A program made the translations under genes and the position numbers. A stretch of DNA of 64,000 nt, taken from the NCBI GenBank assembly GCA_016808115.1, contig JAEQBH010000128.1, positions 1,488,001 to 1,552,000 of the forward strand. The letters run 5' to 3'. Shown in pieces: positions 9,215 to 19,892 of this stretch; position 1 is the first letter of the stretch; the number at the start of each line of letters is the position of its first letter. The stretch comes from Tetrastigma voinierianum. Its lineage: Eukaryota; Streptophyta; Magnoliopsida; Vitales; Vitaceae. Below the pieces are notes generated by a model. It was not told the origin of the DNA. It did no database searches and was given only the letters and a program-made list of their open reading frames with translations.

Positions 9215-11439
9215 TTTTTCTTATCCTCAAGCAAAGAAAATACTATTTGTTTGTCCTCAAACAATTAAAATAGATTTTTCATTTTAATCATCTCTTCAAT
9301 CATATAAGCTATTTGGCCTTAGTAAAATTTCTGTTGTATCAATTCTAACTAAACTTCAATTTCTTCTTCCTACAAATTTTCAATTCATATCATTCAATAA
9401 AACAGATAGTTTTTAGCCTGTAAACAACTATAGTTCTTGACCTAGTGAGTGTGTGTTGGTCTTCCCTTTATGATTAATTTGCAGATTCGTGTATATGAAG
9501 ACTCACTATATGATTGATAATCATTTGAGGCTAACTTGAGTCCATAGGCACATTGGTGCGTATCATTCTCCACTAATGTAGGGATAACACAACCCTCAGG
9601 ATCAAATAGGTCTTTTAGGCTTGTAATGTATGGCTAGGGTACTTGGGTTGATAACTAGACATTTTAAGGTTTAAGTTTACCCAAACTGTATACATATTCT
9701 CAACATTCTGCCCTCTAACTACTTATCATTTCTTTTATATTCAGAACTTTTTTTTTTTTAAAAGCACCCCCAAACTTGATTTGGTGCATCTTTTTACATG
9801 TTTTCCAATGTGGCTTTTTATTTCTCCACTTTTTGTTTCAATTTTAGTTTCTCTAGTTCAGAAGTTCTTTTCCTGTCATTCTATTCAAGGTTAGGAGTGG
9901 TTCAATGTTTTGCCTTCTTAAGCTTTCTACCTCCCTTAACAAGCTTTGGGTTAATAGCTCCCATACCAGTTGGCATTAGGGTACTAGGTGTAGAACACCC
10001 CTAAGGACTTAATTTCTCAAGGGAGGAAGGCTACAAGGTAAAATTCACTCCTCCTTGAAACTACATATATTTTTCAGCTTCTCAGTTTCTGTTGTGCACC
10101 TCTTTTGTATATCTTTTCTCAATTACTTTTCCTTCCCCATCCTTAATTCTCATACTTTTCTACTTTTCAAAATTGTACTCTCCCAAACTTGTCCTCTTGA
10201 TCATTTTTGCTGCATTTATTTTGTCTTTTTGGGCAAACTCAGGGTTCTTTTCTACAAGATCAGATTTAAGGAATGGTTAAGGTTTTTCTATGTTGCTTTG
10301 ATGATGAAATTGGCTTTTAGGCTCAAACAATGTACTAAGGTATATGCATGTAAGCATATCAAAGGGTAGGCTTTGAAATGCTCAAACTATTCAAGGATGA
10401 TGGCCTAAGTCATTTCTTGTTGGTTGTGATGCTTAGGATTTCGTCTTGAATAATAATACAACGAGTTCTTGGACCTTTTGAGACTAAACTTATAGTTAAT
10501 CATATAAGGTGTTCCTAACTTGAAGCACAATTATTTTCAAAATTGCTTATGACCTTGATATTAGTTTTCAGTCATTATACGAAGCTGTCTTGTTTAATCG
10601 ACTAGAATTATTAAGCAGCCCGACCGCATCATCAATTCCAGTTTTTTAGCATCTAAAATTTCATCATAGTTGTCATTGACATCACAACTTTCAATTTTGT
10701 TCCACTTTCTTTGCCCAATTTTCCTCTACAGATTTACTGGTTTGGTTCTAAAACAAATTACTGTGCTCCTATACAATTTATTAGTTCATTTTGATTTAGC
10801 ATTTCAATTCATTTCATCAACACTAATAGCACAAGCAACTCAACACATTCTCCCAATTCAACCAAACAAGTTATCATAGCTTTCATCATTAAAAAATAGT
10901 ACAAAACTGCAAAAAATTTCAACCAACACACAATTCTACACAACTTCAAGAAACTCAGTTTTTCTCATTTTCAAGGTCCAGATTTTCTGCCTTAACAACT
11001 TAAAAACTGATATTTCAGCCTTTTATCATTTCATCTCAGCAATTCAATGCATTCAGTACAACTAAATTCTCAATTATTTATTAAAGTCAAACATAACTTC
11101 AAAATTGATTATTCTTTAGATATCACAAAGCACAAAATGAAAAAGAAATAAGAAGAAGAAGAAACAAAGAGACAACTGCACACTTATTTGGAAATTACTT
11201 TAATTTGTGTTTTTTTTTTGTGCCTTTCAGCATTCAATAATTGAATTTCAAAGGAAAAGAGGATACATTGGTTCCATTCTTATTCCTATAGGGTTTAGAG
11301 GCTTTGAGGTTTACTGGTTCATACTGATAATTAGCATTAGAGGGAGTGAAATTAGAGATGGAGGGTTGGGGTCTCTCAGCTATTCTGTCTCATAGGAGCT
11401 AGTTTGTCATCCATTCCAGCATCCTGGCATTAGTTCTTA
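9215..11439 (-). other. 3' noncoding region of Athila A
   Basis: AT-rich, with poly-T runs and no conserved frame. The part near 9960-10040 (gtactaggtgtagaacacccctaaggact and neighbours) matches the reverse complement of 59430-59530 in AthP2. This shows that it is the conserved internal 3' untranslated zone of the family and not host DNA. I see no gene here. Confidence 0.55.
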
Positions 11440-13081
11440 TTAGCTCATTTTATCTTTCCCTAATAGAATTCAGAGCACCCTCAAACTCACCTTAGGCATT
11501 GTACATTCTAATCATGTTGGAGTTGACCATATCTAGGCTCTCAGTCCAAAGCTTCTCCCTATAGTTCAGGGAGTCTTCCAACTCCTCATCCCTCTTTTAG
11601 ATAGTGGCCTTTATCTCCTTATGGTGCTCTTTGTACAAATACCTAAAGGCATCTGCCTCTTAAAGCATATTCTACTTCATCTTCTTCTCTCTCACCTCCA
11701 GGATCTTCAGTAGCTCATGATCCCTTTCCAGTTGTTCATTAATGAAGGCTCTCTCTTTCTCTCTCTTTGCATTCAGCTCTCAGAGCTCTGTCTCTTTCAG
11801 CTAGCTCCTCTCTCCATTCATCATCTCTCTGCTGGAGGGCTATTGTCAGAGTGTTCTCTCTCTTCTTTATTTTCTCCTCCAAGTGGTTGTCCCTCCACTT
11901 GAGTTCCTCTCTGAGCTGCTCATCTCTCTCTCTCATCTCATCCTTCATTTATTTCAATAGAGATAGCAGGTTAGCTGTACTGCTTTCTTCAGCTTCAACT
12001 CTTCTTTTTCCATTTTCTTCAGCTCTAGCTGGAGTTGGTGTTGCTTCATCTACAATGGGGGAGAGCACTGGCTACTCTGAGTAGGCTTCAAAGCCCCCAT
12101 CTTTTCACTTCTACTCTCTTCTTCAGGCACAGTTGTAGGGGCTGGCTCCCTGGGCTGTTCTACTATTTCTCCCCTTTTTATTTTTCTGTTCTTCTCTCTT
12201 CTCTCTCCCTTCTCACTCTCTACTGGAGCTTTGAGGGCTCCAGCAAGAGTGAGAGGTGAGGCTTTCGGGCACTTTTCCTTATCTACTTCGTGAAACTTTA
12301 CACTCCCCTCGATACACAAGAGTGTAGTCAGAGAGGGGTGGGGAATGTTCCTTGAGAATTTACTCTCAGCATAGTCCAAGATGGACTCTTTGATTATTTT
12401 CCCCACATTCAACCAAAAGCCTTTGACCATCGCCTACAAAAGTAATGCGCGGTCATGTCTTATAGTAGAGACATGTTTAGAAGGCCTGAAAATAGAATTA
12501 ACTAAGTAGAACCAAACCTTGTTGATTTCGGTGAGGTCCCCTTTGTTCAAGAAGACATTGGAGATAGTCTTTGTCTTCTACCATTCCCCTTGGCCTCTAG
12601 TGAGTTCTTTGGCGATCTCTTCAAAATTAAGGCTCTGTTGGAGTTGCTCATACCATGTGTAGTCTTCTTCTTGTCCAAGTCCGAATAGTTAAGAGATGGC
12701 CCTTTCTCCAAAAGAGACCCATCCCCCTTTAATGTAGCAGGTCAGGTTCTTTCTATCGCCCAGATTGGCATAGAATTCCTTCACTAGGGCTCTTTTGCTC
12801 GACTCCATATGTCGGCACACTTCCTCCCATCCTCTTCTTTCGGCTTCCTCTTTGAAATGAGACACCATTTATTTGAATCCTCTTTCCTCTACAAACCCTT
12901 TCTTTGCTAGACTCTTTCTAACTAGCGCTTCTCCTGCCTCAACCTTCACTTCTTCATTTTCTTCTCTTACTTCCTCAGGAGTAGTCTCCTAGTTCTCTGG
13001 TTGTTTAGCTCTATCTCTTAGTACTTCCTCCACGATTTTTTCAACTACTTAGTCTAGGGTGGGAAAGTTAAGGCTAGACAT
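11440..13081 (-). pseudogene. Third ORF in env position, plant-transposon-protein (Transpos_ret-like) domain plus coiled coil
   Basis: The frame starts with ATG at 13081-13079 and can be followed, with interruptions, to about 11440. A charged N-terminal stretch leads into a domain at about 12880-12300 with FYANL, KGGWVSFGERAIS, LFGLG and YHPSL-like (HPSLTTLLC) landmarks. This resembles the 'putative plant transposon protein' family found downstream of pol in Athila-like elements. A K/R/E-rich linker and a long coiled coil follow (ERDEQLREELKWRDNHLEEK and further). I found about a dozen in-frame stops, all TAA or TAG, and at least two frameshifts (near 12060 and 11740). Function is unknown. 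I see no signal peptide or membrane segment, so an envelope role is not supported. Confidence 0.6.
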
Positions 13082-13150
13082 CTTCTTGGTTTTAAAAATG
13101 GAGGTTTGGAAAAGTTTAGGGCTACCCTAAGTGCGATGTCACTAAGTGTT

Positions 13151-13162
13151 CCTTTAAATAGG
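13151..13162 (-). promoter_or_regulatory. TATA-like site upstream of the third ORF
   Basis: Minus strand CCTATTTAAAGG, about 70 bp before the ATG at 13081 and just downstream of the palindrome array. The order array, TATA-like box, start codon mirrors the order in the LTR. The sequence is a weak TATA match, so this is inference. Confidence 0.3.
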
Positions 13163-13176
13163 TAGGCTACCTTAAG

Positions 13177-13492
13177 TGCGATGTCACGACATTGAAAAAA
13201 TGCCGCGACATTGTGGATGTGATGTCTCGACATCGAGTGTCGATGTTGCGACATTGACAAAAATTTTAAGTGACTTGGCTCAATGTCACGACATTAAGGT
13301 TGCAATGTCGCGACTTTAAATTTCGATGTTGCGACATTGTTATTATGACACTAAAGAATGTCGCAACATTGAAGAATCGATGTCGCATCTTTAAGGGGCA
13401 ATGTCGCGACATTGCTCTGATGTCTTGACATTGAGAATATTATTAGAGTTGATGTCGCGACATTGGGGCGATGTCGCGACATTGCATTTCAG
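13177..13492 (-). repeat. Internal palindromic-motif array upstream of the third ORF
   Basis: About thirteen variants of the ATGTCGCGACATTG motif lie in 316 bp, including the perfect 18-bp palindrome GCAATGTCGCGACATTGC at 13398-13415. It is the same motif as in the LTR U3 arrays, but it lies between integrase and the third ORF, far from either LTR. A short sequence (ggctacc(c/t)taagtgcgatgtcac) is also duplicated at about 13119 and 13166. Intact copies here look less degraded than in several of the LTRs. Confidence 0.8.
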
Positions 13493-14123
13493 TGTCCTCT
13501 TCTTGATTTTACTTGTTTTCCTTATCTTGTTCATTTCTGCATACTCAAATCATGCTTTTGAATACAAATCTAAAAAGAATCAAGCATCTCAATTCAAGCA
13601 TGGACAATAAAGCTCAATTTCTCCACTTAGTACAATTCTTAATTCAGTAAATATTCTTTGTAATGCAGTAATTTTCATTTAAACTAAAAAAATTCAACAA
13701 AGGAACATTGAAGCTACTATGAAATTCCTAAATCATACAAAAATAAACTCCCCTGAACTTAGAATGTGCATTGTCTTCTAAGAATAAGTTAGGGAAATAG
13801 ACTCCTCTATGTGGTCAATTATGCATCAGTGAGTTTGGGTTGAAGTGCTTCCATTTAAATTCCATAGAGATTTACAACTTCATTGTCCTGAAATTAAGCA
13901 AAATCTGACTAACATAAGTTTCAAATAATCTAAAACAAAAACAATCAATAAGCTAAACTATTCAAAACACAATATATTAAAGAAAATTAAGCTATAAAAT
14001 AAAAAATAAAAAAATTGAAAATTGCTTGGGTTGCCTCCCAAGTACTTGCTCATTTTTATGTCCTTAGCTAGACATTTGCTGCAACATGCCCTCTTTTCAA
14101 CACTTTTTTCAATCTCTTAAAAT
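13493..14123. other. Noncoding spacer between integrase and third ORF
   Basis: AT-rich with no conserved frame. The part at about 14020-14090 (ttgggttgcctcccaag, ccttagctagac) is the reverse complement of 58390-58470 just after integrase in AthP2, so it is part of the element. No splice site or promoter could be called with confidence. Confidence 0.4.
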
Positions 14124-15326
14124 CTAGGACTCTTCCTCATTTAGAATTCTTCCAATGTAATGTTTTAGTCTCTGGCCATTCACTTTGAATTCATTCCCTG
14201 AATATGTTCTCAATTTCACTACCCCAAAAGGTGTAACTACAGTCACAATGTAAGGACCACTCCATCTTGATTTAAGCTTCCTTGGAAAGAGCTTGAGCCT
14301 GGAATTGTACAGTAGGACTAGCTCTCCTACTATGAACTCTCTTCCTAGAATTCTCTGATCATGACATTTCTTAGTCTTGTCTTTGTAGATCCTGGCATTG
14401 TCATAAGTTTTATTTCTCAGCTCTTCTAGTTCATTTATTTGAACTAGTCTCTTTTCCTTAGCAGCTTGGAAATCACAGTTCAACTTCTTGATTACCCACA
14501 TAGCCTTATATTCAAGCTCAAGAGGGAGATGACAAGGTTTTCCAAATACAATCCTGTATGGGGACATTCCAATAAGAGTCTTATAAGTAGTCCTGTAAGC
14601 CCACAATGCATCATTTAGCTTTACTAACCAGTCTCAGTATATTCTTAATCTCCCTATTGGATATCTATGCTTACCCATTTTATTGAGGGTGATAAGCCAA
14701 CCCCATAACATGCTTGACTCCATATATACTCAATACTTTTGCAAACATTTTGTTTGCAAAATGGCTTCCATCATCACTAATGATTGTCCTTAGGGCTCCT
14801 TATCTACTAAAGATATTTATTTGAAGAAACCCCACAACTGTATTAGCATCATTTTTGGGACAACCTATGGCTTCCACCCATTTGAACATATAATCCATAG
14901 CAAGGAGAATGTAAATCCAAATGAAAGGTCCCATGAAGTCTATATCGTTACATCAAATACGCACCACCGATTCCTTACTAGTGGTATTCCATTCTTTATT
15001 TGTTCATTCTCATTTATTTGTTCACAATGCTACTACCGTTTGATCTCTAATATAGTTGGCCAATAAAAACCTAATTGGAGAATTTTTTGGGTTGTTCTGT
15101 CCCCTACAAAGTGTCCTCCATATGGTAATGCATGGAATTTATCTAAAATTTCAGCATGTTCTGCCTCTGGTACGCATATCCTAATAATCTAATATGCTCA
15201 TCTTCTAAATAGCAGTGGGTCATCCCATATGTAAAAACTGTAATCAGTCCTTAATTTCCTCTTCTGTCGGTAATTCAGTTATGGTGGCATAATACCACAT
15301 GCTAGGTAATTCACTATATCAGCATG
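14124..15326 (-). pseudogene. Integrase, Athila A
   Basis: The C-terminal 160 residues are still open (14606-14124): LWAYRT-type end of the catalytic core, SPYRIVFGKPCHLP, REFIVGELVLLYNSRLKLFP and the GPY/F module RWSGPYIV, ending FKVNGQRLKHYIG. Integrase inserts the cDNA into chromosomes. Upstream (about 14620-15300) the core is recognisable only in pieces, with many stops; one is a TGA where related copies suggest Trp. It follows RNase H, as expected in Ty3/gypsy. Inactive. Confidence 0.8.
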
Positions 15327-15661
15327 CTAGGGCACTTGAATTGTTATTTGAAATAGTTGCTCATTAGGGAATTTTTCTTCAGTTTCAATATTTTCTTCCT
15401 CTTCATTAGGCTTCTCTATTTTGGATAAGTAATCAACTATCACATTATCACTGCCTTTTTTTGTCTTTGATCTCCAAGTCAAATTCTTGCAGCAATAGCA
15501 CTTTGCCAGGAGATACTTAATCGCTGCATGATCAGTATGTATGATGACATGGGATCCCAGTATGTATGGCCTAAACTTTTCACAAGCAAAAACCATTGCC
15601 AACATCTCATTTTTTGTAGTTGAGTAGCTCTCTTATGCTTCATTAAAAGTTTTGTTGGCAT
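15327..15661 (-). pseudogene. RNase H domain, Athila A
   Basis: Segments MLAMVFACEKFRPYILGSHV, IIHTDHAAIKYLLAK and KKGSDNVIVDYLSKIE are the usual RNase H to linker landmarks of gypsy elements (RNA strand removal during cDNA synthesis). Two overlapping frames are needed, so there is a frameshift near 15480-15600. AthP2 56684-57103 is a longer intact counterpart. Confidence 0.8.
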
Positions 15662-16690
15662 AGTATATTGCTCTGAAGATTTTCTTTGTTCTTTGCCTAA
15701 GAACTACTCCCACTGCATAATTACTTGCATCACACATGATTTCGAAATCCTTGCTCCAATCTGGTGTTGCCATGATAGGAGCTCTGGTAAACCTGGCCTT
15801 GATCTCTTCAAATGCACATTTTCATTCTTCATCAAATTCAAATTTTGCTTCCTTTTGAAGAAGTCCTTTATAAATCTTCTATAAAATCCAGCATGTCCCA
15901 AAAAACTAATAATCCCTTTGATTGTAGGAGGTGGCATAAGAGTTTCAATAACAGAAACCTTTGCTTGGTCAACCTCAAGTCCAATTGCATAAATTTTATG
16001 CCCCAAGACAATACCTTCAGTTACCATAAAATGACATTTTTCTTTGTTCAAAGCTAAGTTTTTGTCTTGGCACCTCTAAAGTACAATTTCTAAATTTCCC
16101 AAGCAATTCTCAAGACTGGACCCATAAACTGAAAAGTCATCCATGAAGATTTCCATATCCTCCTCCACCAAATCTAAGAAAATGGACATCATACACCTTT
16201 GAAAGGTAGCAAGAGCATAACACAGTCCAAATGGCATCCTTTTAAAAGCAAAGGTGCCATAAGGGCATGTAAAGCTAATCTTCTCCTAGTCCTTTGGGGC
16301 TATGGCAATTTGATTATATCTAGAATATCCATCAAGAAAACATAAATGAGGGTGTCATGCCAACTTGTCTAGCATTTGATCAATAAAAGGCAAAGGATAG
16401 TTATCCTTTCTGGTAGTAGTGTTCAATTTCCTGTAATCAATGCATACCCTCCATCATGTCACAGTTCTTGTTGGAATTAACTCATTCTTCTCATTTATGA
16501 TGATTGTGAATCAACCCTTCTTAGGAACCACATGTACCGTTCACCTAAGGTCGTGCATGAGATTGCATAACAAATCCCGCATTCACCCATTTAAGTAATT
16601 CTTTCCGACAACTTCTTTCATAATCGGATTCAACCTTCTTATGTTCAATCGATTTTACATTTTTCCTCTGTGGAGGATTTTATGCATTAC
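15662..16690 (-). pseudogene. Reverse transcriptase, Athila A
   Basis: The catalytic box is FMDD at 16137-16148, within EIFMDDFSVYG, with both aspartates kept. Downstream come NKEKCHFMV, EGIVLGHKI and FLGHAGFYRRFIKDF (thumb and connection region). Upstream, the fingers are recognisable but damaged. The frame breaks at about 16060-16080 and at several stops elsewhere. Confidence 0.8.
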
Positions 16691-16832
16691 AGTCTGATGG
16701 ATCAAGTCCTCTTCAAGTCTTCTCTACCGACCGTGCTATTACTTCTTTATGCTTTCTGAGAATTTCAATCAGTTTATGCTCTTTATCTTATGTCAAGTCA
16801 GCTTCTATAATTACAGGTTTTGATCTTTTAGC

Positions 16833-17480
16833 TCATAAGAAGACATATTTAAGGTGGTTGGGTAATTCCTTCAGAATTAACCCCTCATAACTTTTTTCAA
16901 CTTCTTGTGCCTTCTCTTCACTATTGCTTGATTTTTCTACATTGTCTTCTTTCAGAATTAATACTGTTTCTTTTAATTCAAATCTGGCATTCAAATATTC
17001 AGTATCCTCAATATACTGGAAATTCATCATATTTTGATTCATTGAATCTTGATTCTTACAATCATCAATCAGTTCAAAATTGATAGGAACTACTTTTTCA
17101 ACATTCTTATATTTAGCTTTTTCAAAATCAGGCTGCTTCAAGTTCTGATTAAGATTGAAGTGTACTTCTTCATCTCCTACCCTGAGAGTGAGCTCTCCTT
17201 TCTTCACATCAATCAAGCTTACTCTAGTGGCAAGAAATGGCCTGCCTAGCAGTAGTGGAACTTGCTTGTTTTCTTCAATGGCTATCACAACAAAGTTCAC
17301 TGGGAAAATAAACTTTCCTACCTTGATTAGTACATCTTCCAAGATTCCTTTTAGTTGAGCCATAGATCTATCTTCCATTTATAGAGCCATTGTTGTAGGA
17401 TTTAACTCCCCTAAACTTAGTCTTTTCACCACAAACAATGGCATCATATTGGCTGGTACCAGACCACATAAAGCCTATCA
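16833..17480 (-). pseudogene. Aspartic protease and protease-RT linker, Athila A
   Basis: An open frame of about 180 residues (17378-16833) contains GILEDVLIKVGKFIFPVNFV, PLLLGRPFLAT and LTLRVGDEEVHF, the C-terminal half of the Athila protease. The acidic linker towards RT follows. Upstream, VVKRLSLGEL is in another frame, and the catalytic Asp segment cannot be seen clearly. The counterpart in AthP2 is at 54874-55095. Confidence 0.75.
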
Positions 17481-18465
17481 AATTAAGGCCTCTATAGTGC
17501 AGGAAATTATGAAGCCGCTAGATCTTTCATCTTCAATATGTTTTAGATTATTGCATTTAATCGTTTTATTAAGCTTTTTTACCACCCACCTCATCTAACT
17601 TCTTCTGAGACGCCCTTCATAAACTTGGCATAATGAGGCATCTGAGCCAATGCCTCAGCAAAAGGAATGTTGATCTCTAATTTCTTGAACATGTTCAAGA
17701 ATTTAGCAAATTGATCATCCAATTTTGACTTCTACAATCTTTAACGGAACGGAATATGAGGTTTATAGGCTCTTACTTCCTTTTTCTTTTTCAGTTCTCC
17801 TTCTTCAGTTTGCTATTCTTACTGCACCATTGATTTCTCTCTTTCATTTGTTAATTTTTTTATGTTCAGCTTGTTTTCTACCGCTTTGCTTCGCTTCTCC
17901 TTCGCTCAACTTTATCTCATCTTCTTCTTGCAATTCTCCTCACTCCTAAGTGTTATAGCCATATAGTCATTGGGAATGCTGAACTCGGGTTCCGTTAGCC
18001 TGAGCTAGCCATTCCTACTGAAGTTTCAAGGTTCTTCAAAGAGGCATATGTGTTAGTTTGGAAAACAGTGGTATTTGCCTGAAATATAACAATTTTAGCA
18101 AATTTTTGTTCATAGATGTTCAGGATCCTCTTGTTTTCTACCATATACCCCAGCATTTATTCTTTAAAATTTTGTGTCCTCTTCTGAAATCCTTGATTCG
18201 ATCCTTAGAACCCCGGTGGAGCATAATTTTTCTGAAAATTTTGCATTGGTCTTGGACCCTGCTGCATTCCACCTCCATATGTCAGGTTTTCATGGTTCCT
18301 TAAGGCTGGTGTGTAGTGGGTTGGAAGGTTGTTGTTTGGCTTGAAGTTGTAGCTCCTATTTCCATTCAAATACTAAACTTCCTCCATTTGAAAGGGACTT
18401 TCATGAGCAAGTCCCTCATTAGCACATTTTTGTTCTGCACCTTCCATAGTGCCCACTTCATTTGC
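17481..18465 (-). pseudogene. gag C-terminal and gag-protease spacer, Athila A
   Basis: The region corresponds to the variable linker between the gag core and the protease. Fragments with Q/N-rich and basic composition are visible on the minus strand, but no zinc knuckle was recognised and the frames are broken. No separate gene is seen. Confidence 0.4.
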
Positions 18466-19100
18466 TTAATGACTTCTTCTTTTCTGATGACTCAACCTAC
18501 TCATCAGTGCATCCATCTTTGCTTGTATTGCCGTCATCTTGTTAAGCTCAATCACACCTCCTATCAGTCTGCCACTACTCACCGATGCTTTAGATGGAGC
18601 TCTGTAGTTGCTTTTAGCTAACTCCTCAATCAGCTGTGTGGCTTCCTCTACACTTTTCCTTCTAAAGGCTCCTCCTGAGGCTGCATCAACTGTCCCCTTC
18701 GAGGTGTAGTTCATAGCACAGTAGAATATCTCCATCTGTGTCATCTGCTCTATGCCATGCATTGGGAATCTCCTCAGTAGCTGCTTGTACCTCTCCCAAG
18801 CATTGTAAAGAGACTTATCTTTTTTCTGTTTGAAGGCAATGATTTCTCTTCTCCTCTCTGGAGTGAGAGTAGAAGAGAAAAATCTTCTCAAGTAGGCTTC
18901 TACTAGCTCCTCCCAGGTTGTCACTGAGCCATAAGATAAAGACTCGAACCAATTAGCTGTTATATCCCTCAGTGAGAATGGAAACAACTACAACTTTATA
19001 ACATCTGGATTGACCCCATTCAGCTTTATAGTGTTTGCCATCCTTAAGAACCTCCCTAAGTGCTCATTTGGATCCTCACTTGGGTGTCTAGTATACTAGC
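18466..19100 (-). pseudogene. gag core, Athila A
   Basis: The open part (18987-18466) reads MFPFSLRDITANWFESL, TTWEELVEAYLRRFF, LYNAWERYKQLLRRFPMHGI, GTVDAASGGAFRRKSVEEA and ELAKSNYRAPS, the hallmark order of Athila gag. Upstream (about 18990-19090) the frame continues as EDPNEHLGRFLRMAN-type sequence but meets a TAG at a position where AthP2 reads CAA (near 51310). That stop is therefore a Gln-to-stop change. Gag forms the virus-like particle that packages the RNA. Confidence 0.85.
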
Positions 19101-19576
19101 GCCGGGCTAACCATGGTGATGAGTGCTTCGTACCAAAGTTGTTTCATTTGCGGTAGTCATTCGACCGTATTCATCCCTAATGATGTGTCTCTTAAGTCCT
19201 CCATTGTTCTCTGCCTCTAAGGTCTTTCTGTTGCAACTGGTGTGTTATGATTTCCTTCTCTCTGTTTTGTCATGACTACTTCTATAGCTTTTTCTTTCTT
19301 TAGATTTCTCAATGTCCTCTATAGTTTAGTATCTAGTGGTAATAGATCAACTCTTGTTCTTCTGTGCATATGAGAAGTGCCTAAAATGATGATACATTGA
19401 AATCAAAGTGATATCAGTATATAAAGCTAATAAAAGATAAGTAGTTGAATCATCTACTACCAATTAAAACTATTTTTCAAAATCTTTTTGAAAATTTTGA
19501 TAAAAGATAAAAGAAAAATGTCCAAACTAGCAATTTTCTTTTTGGTTGAAATATTGATCTTTAAACTCTACTTTAA
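19101..19576 (-). other. 5' leader of Athila A
   Basis: Untranslated leader between the PBS array and gag. It contains an N-terminal gag remnant near 19100-19250 but no other conserved frame. Nothing else is recognised. Confidence 0.4.
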
Positions 19577-19886
19577 TCCCCGGCAACAGCGCCAAAAAAC
19601 TTGTTTGATTTATTTTCGATAGACCAAAATATGTGATCGCCCAAATTTTCAACACAACTACCAAAGACTATTCAATCCCCGGCAGCAGCGCTAAAAACTT
19701 GTTTGACTGATTTTCGATAGACCAAAACATGTGATTGCCCAAATTTTCAACACAACTACCAAAGACTATTTAGTCCCCGGTAGCAGCACCAAACTTGTTT
19801 GATTGGTTTTCGATAGACCAAAATATGTGATCGCCTAAATTTTCAACACAGCTATCAAAGACTATTCGTCCCCGACAGCGGCGCCA
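19577..19886 (-). repeat. Four tandem tRNA-Asp primer-binding-site copies with U5 units
   Basis: PBS copies (complement of the tRNA-Asp 3' end, TGGCGCCGTTGCCGGGGA) lie at 19577-19594, 19676-19693, 19774-19791 and 19869-19886, a period of 95-99 bp. Each is preceded, in minus-strand order, by an LTR-like end (GGTCTATCGAAAATCAGTCAAACA type) and a leader piece containing AGTCTTTGGTAGTTGTG. The copy nearest gag (19577) and the copy nearest the main LTR body (19869) are best preserved. If 19577 is the PBS in use, the true LTR extends to 19602 and contains the other three. Confidence 0.75.
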
Positions 19887-19892
19887 AAAACT

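Noticed and set aside
11767..12084. Ser/Leu-rich plus-strand frame
   Set aside because: Antisense of the third-ORF coiled coil; Glu/Arg codons read backwards give Ser/Leu.
11440..13081. Envelope glycoprotein for an infectious plant retrovirus
   Set aside because: No signal peptide, transmembrane segment or cleavage site is visible. The domain resembles a plant transposon protein plus coiled coil.
13177..13492. Regularly repeated palindromic motif that could be read as a CRISPR array
   Set aside because: Motif copies vary, spacing is irregular, spacers are not of constant length, and the context is a plant retrotransposon. It is a motif array.
19577..19886. tRNA-Asp gene fragments
   Set aside because: Only the 18-base complement of the tRNA 3' end is present, repeated as PBS copies. 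No cloverleaf or Pol III promoter boxes.
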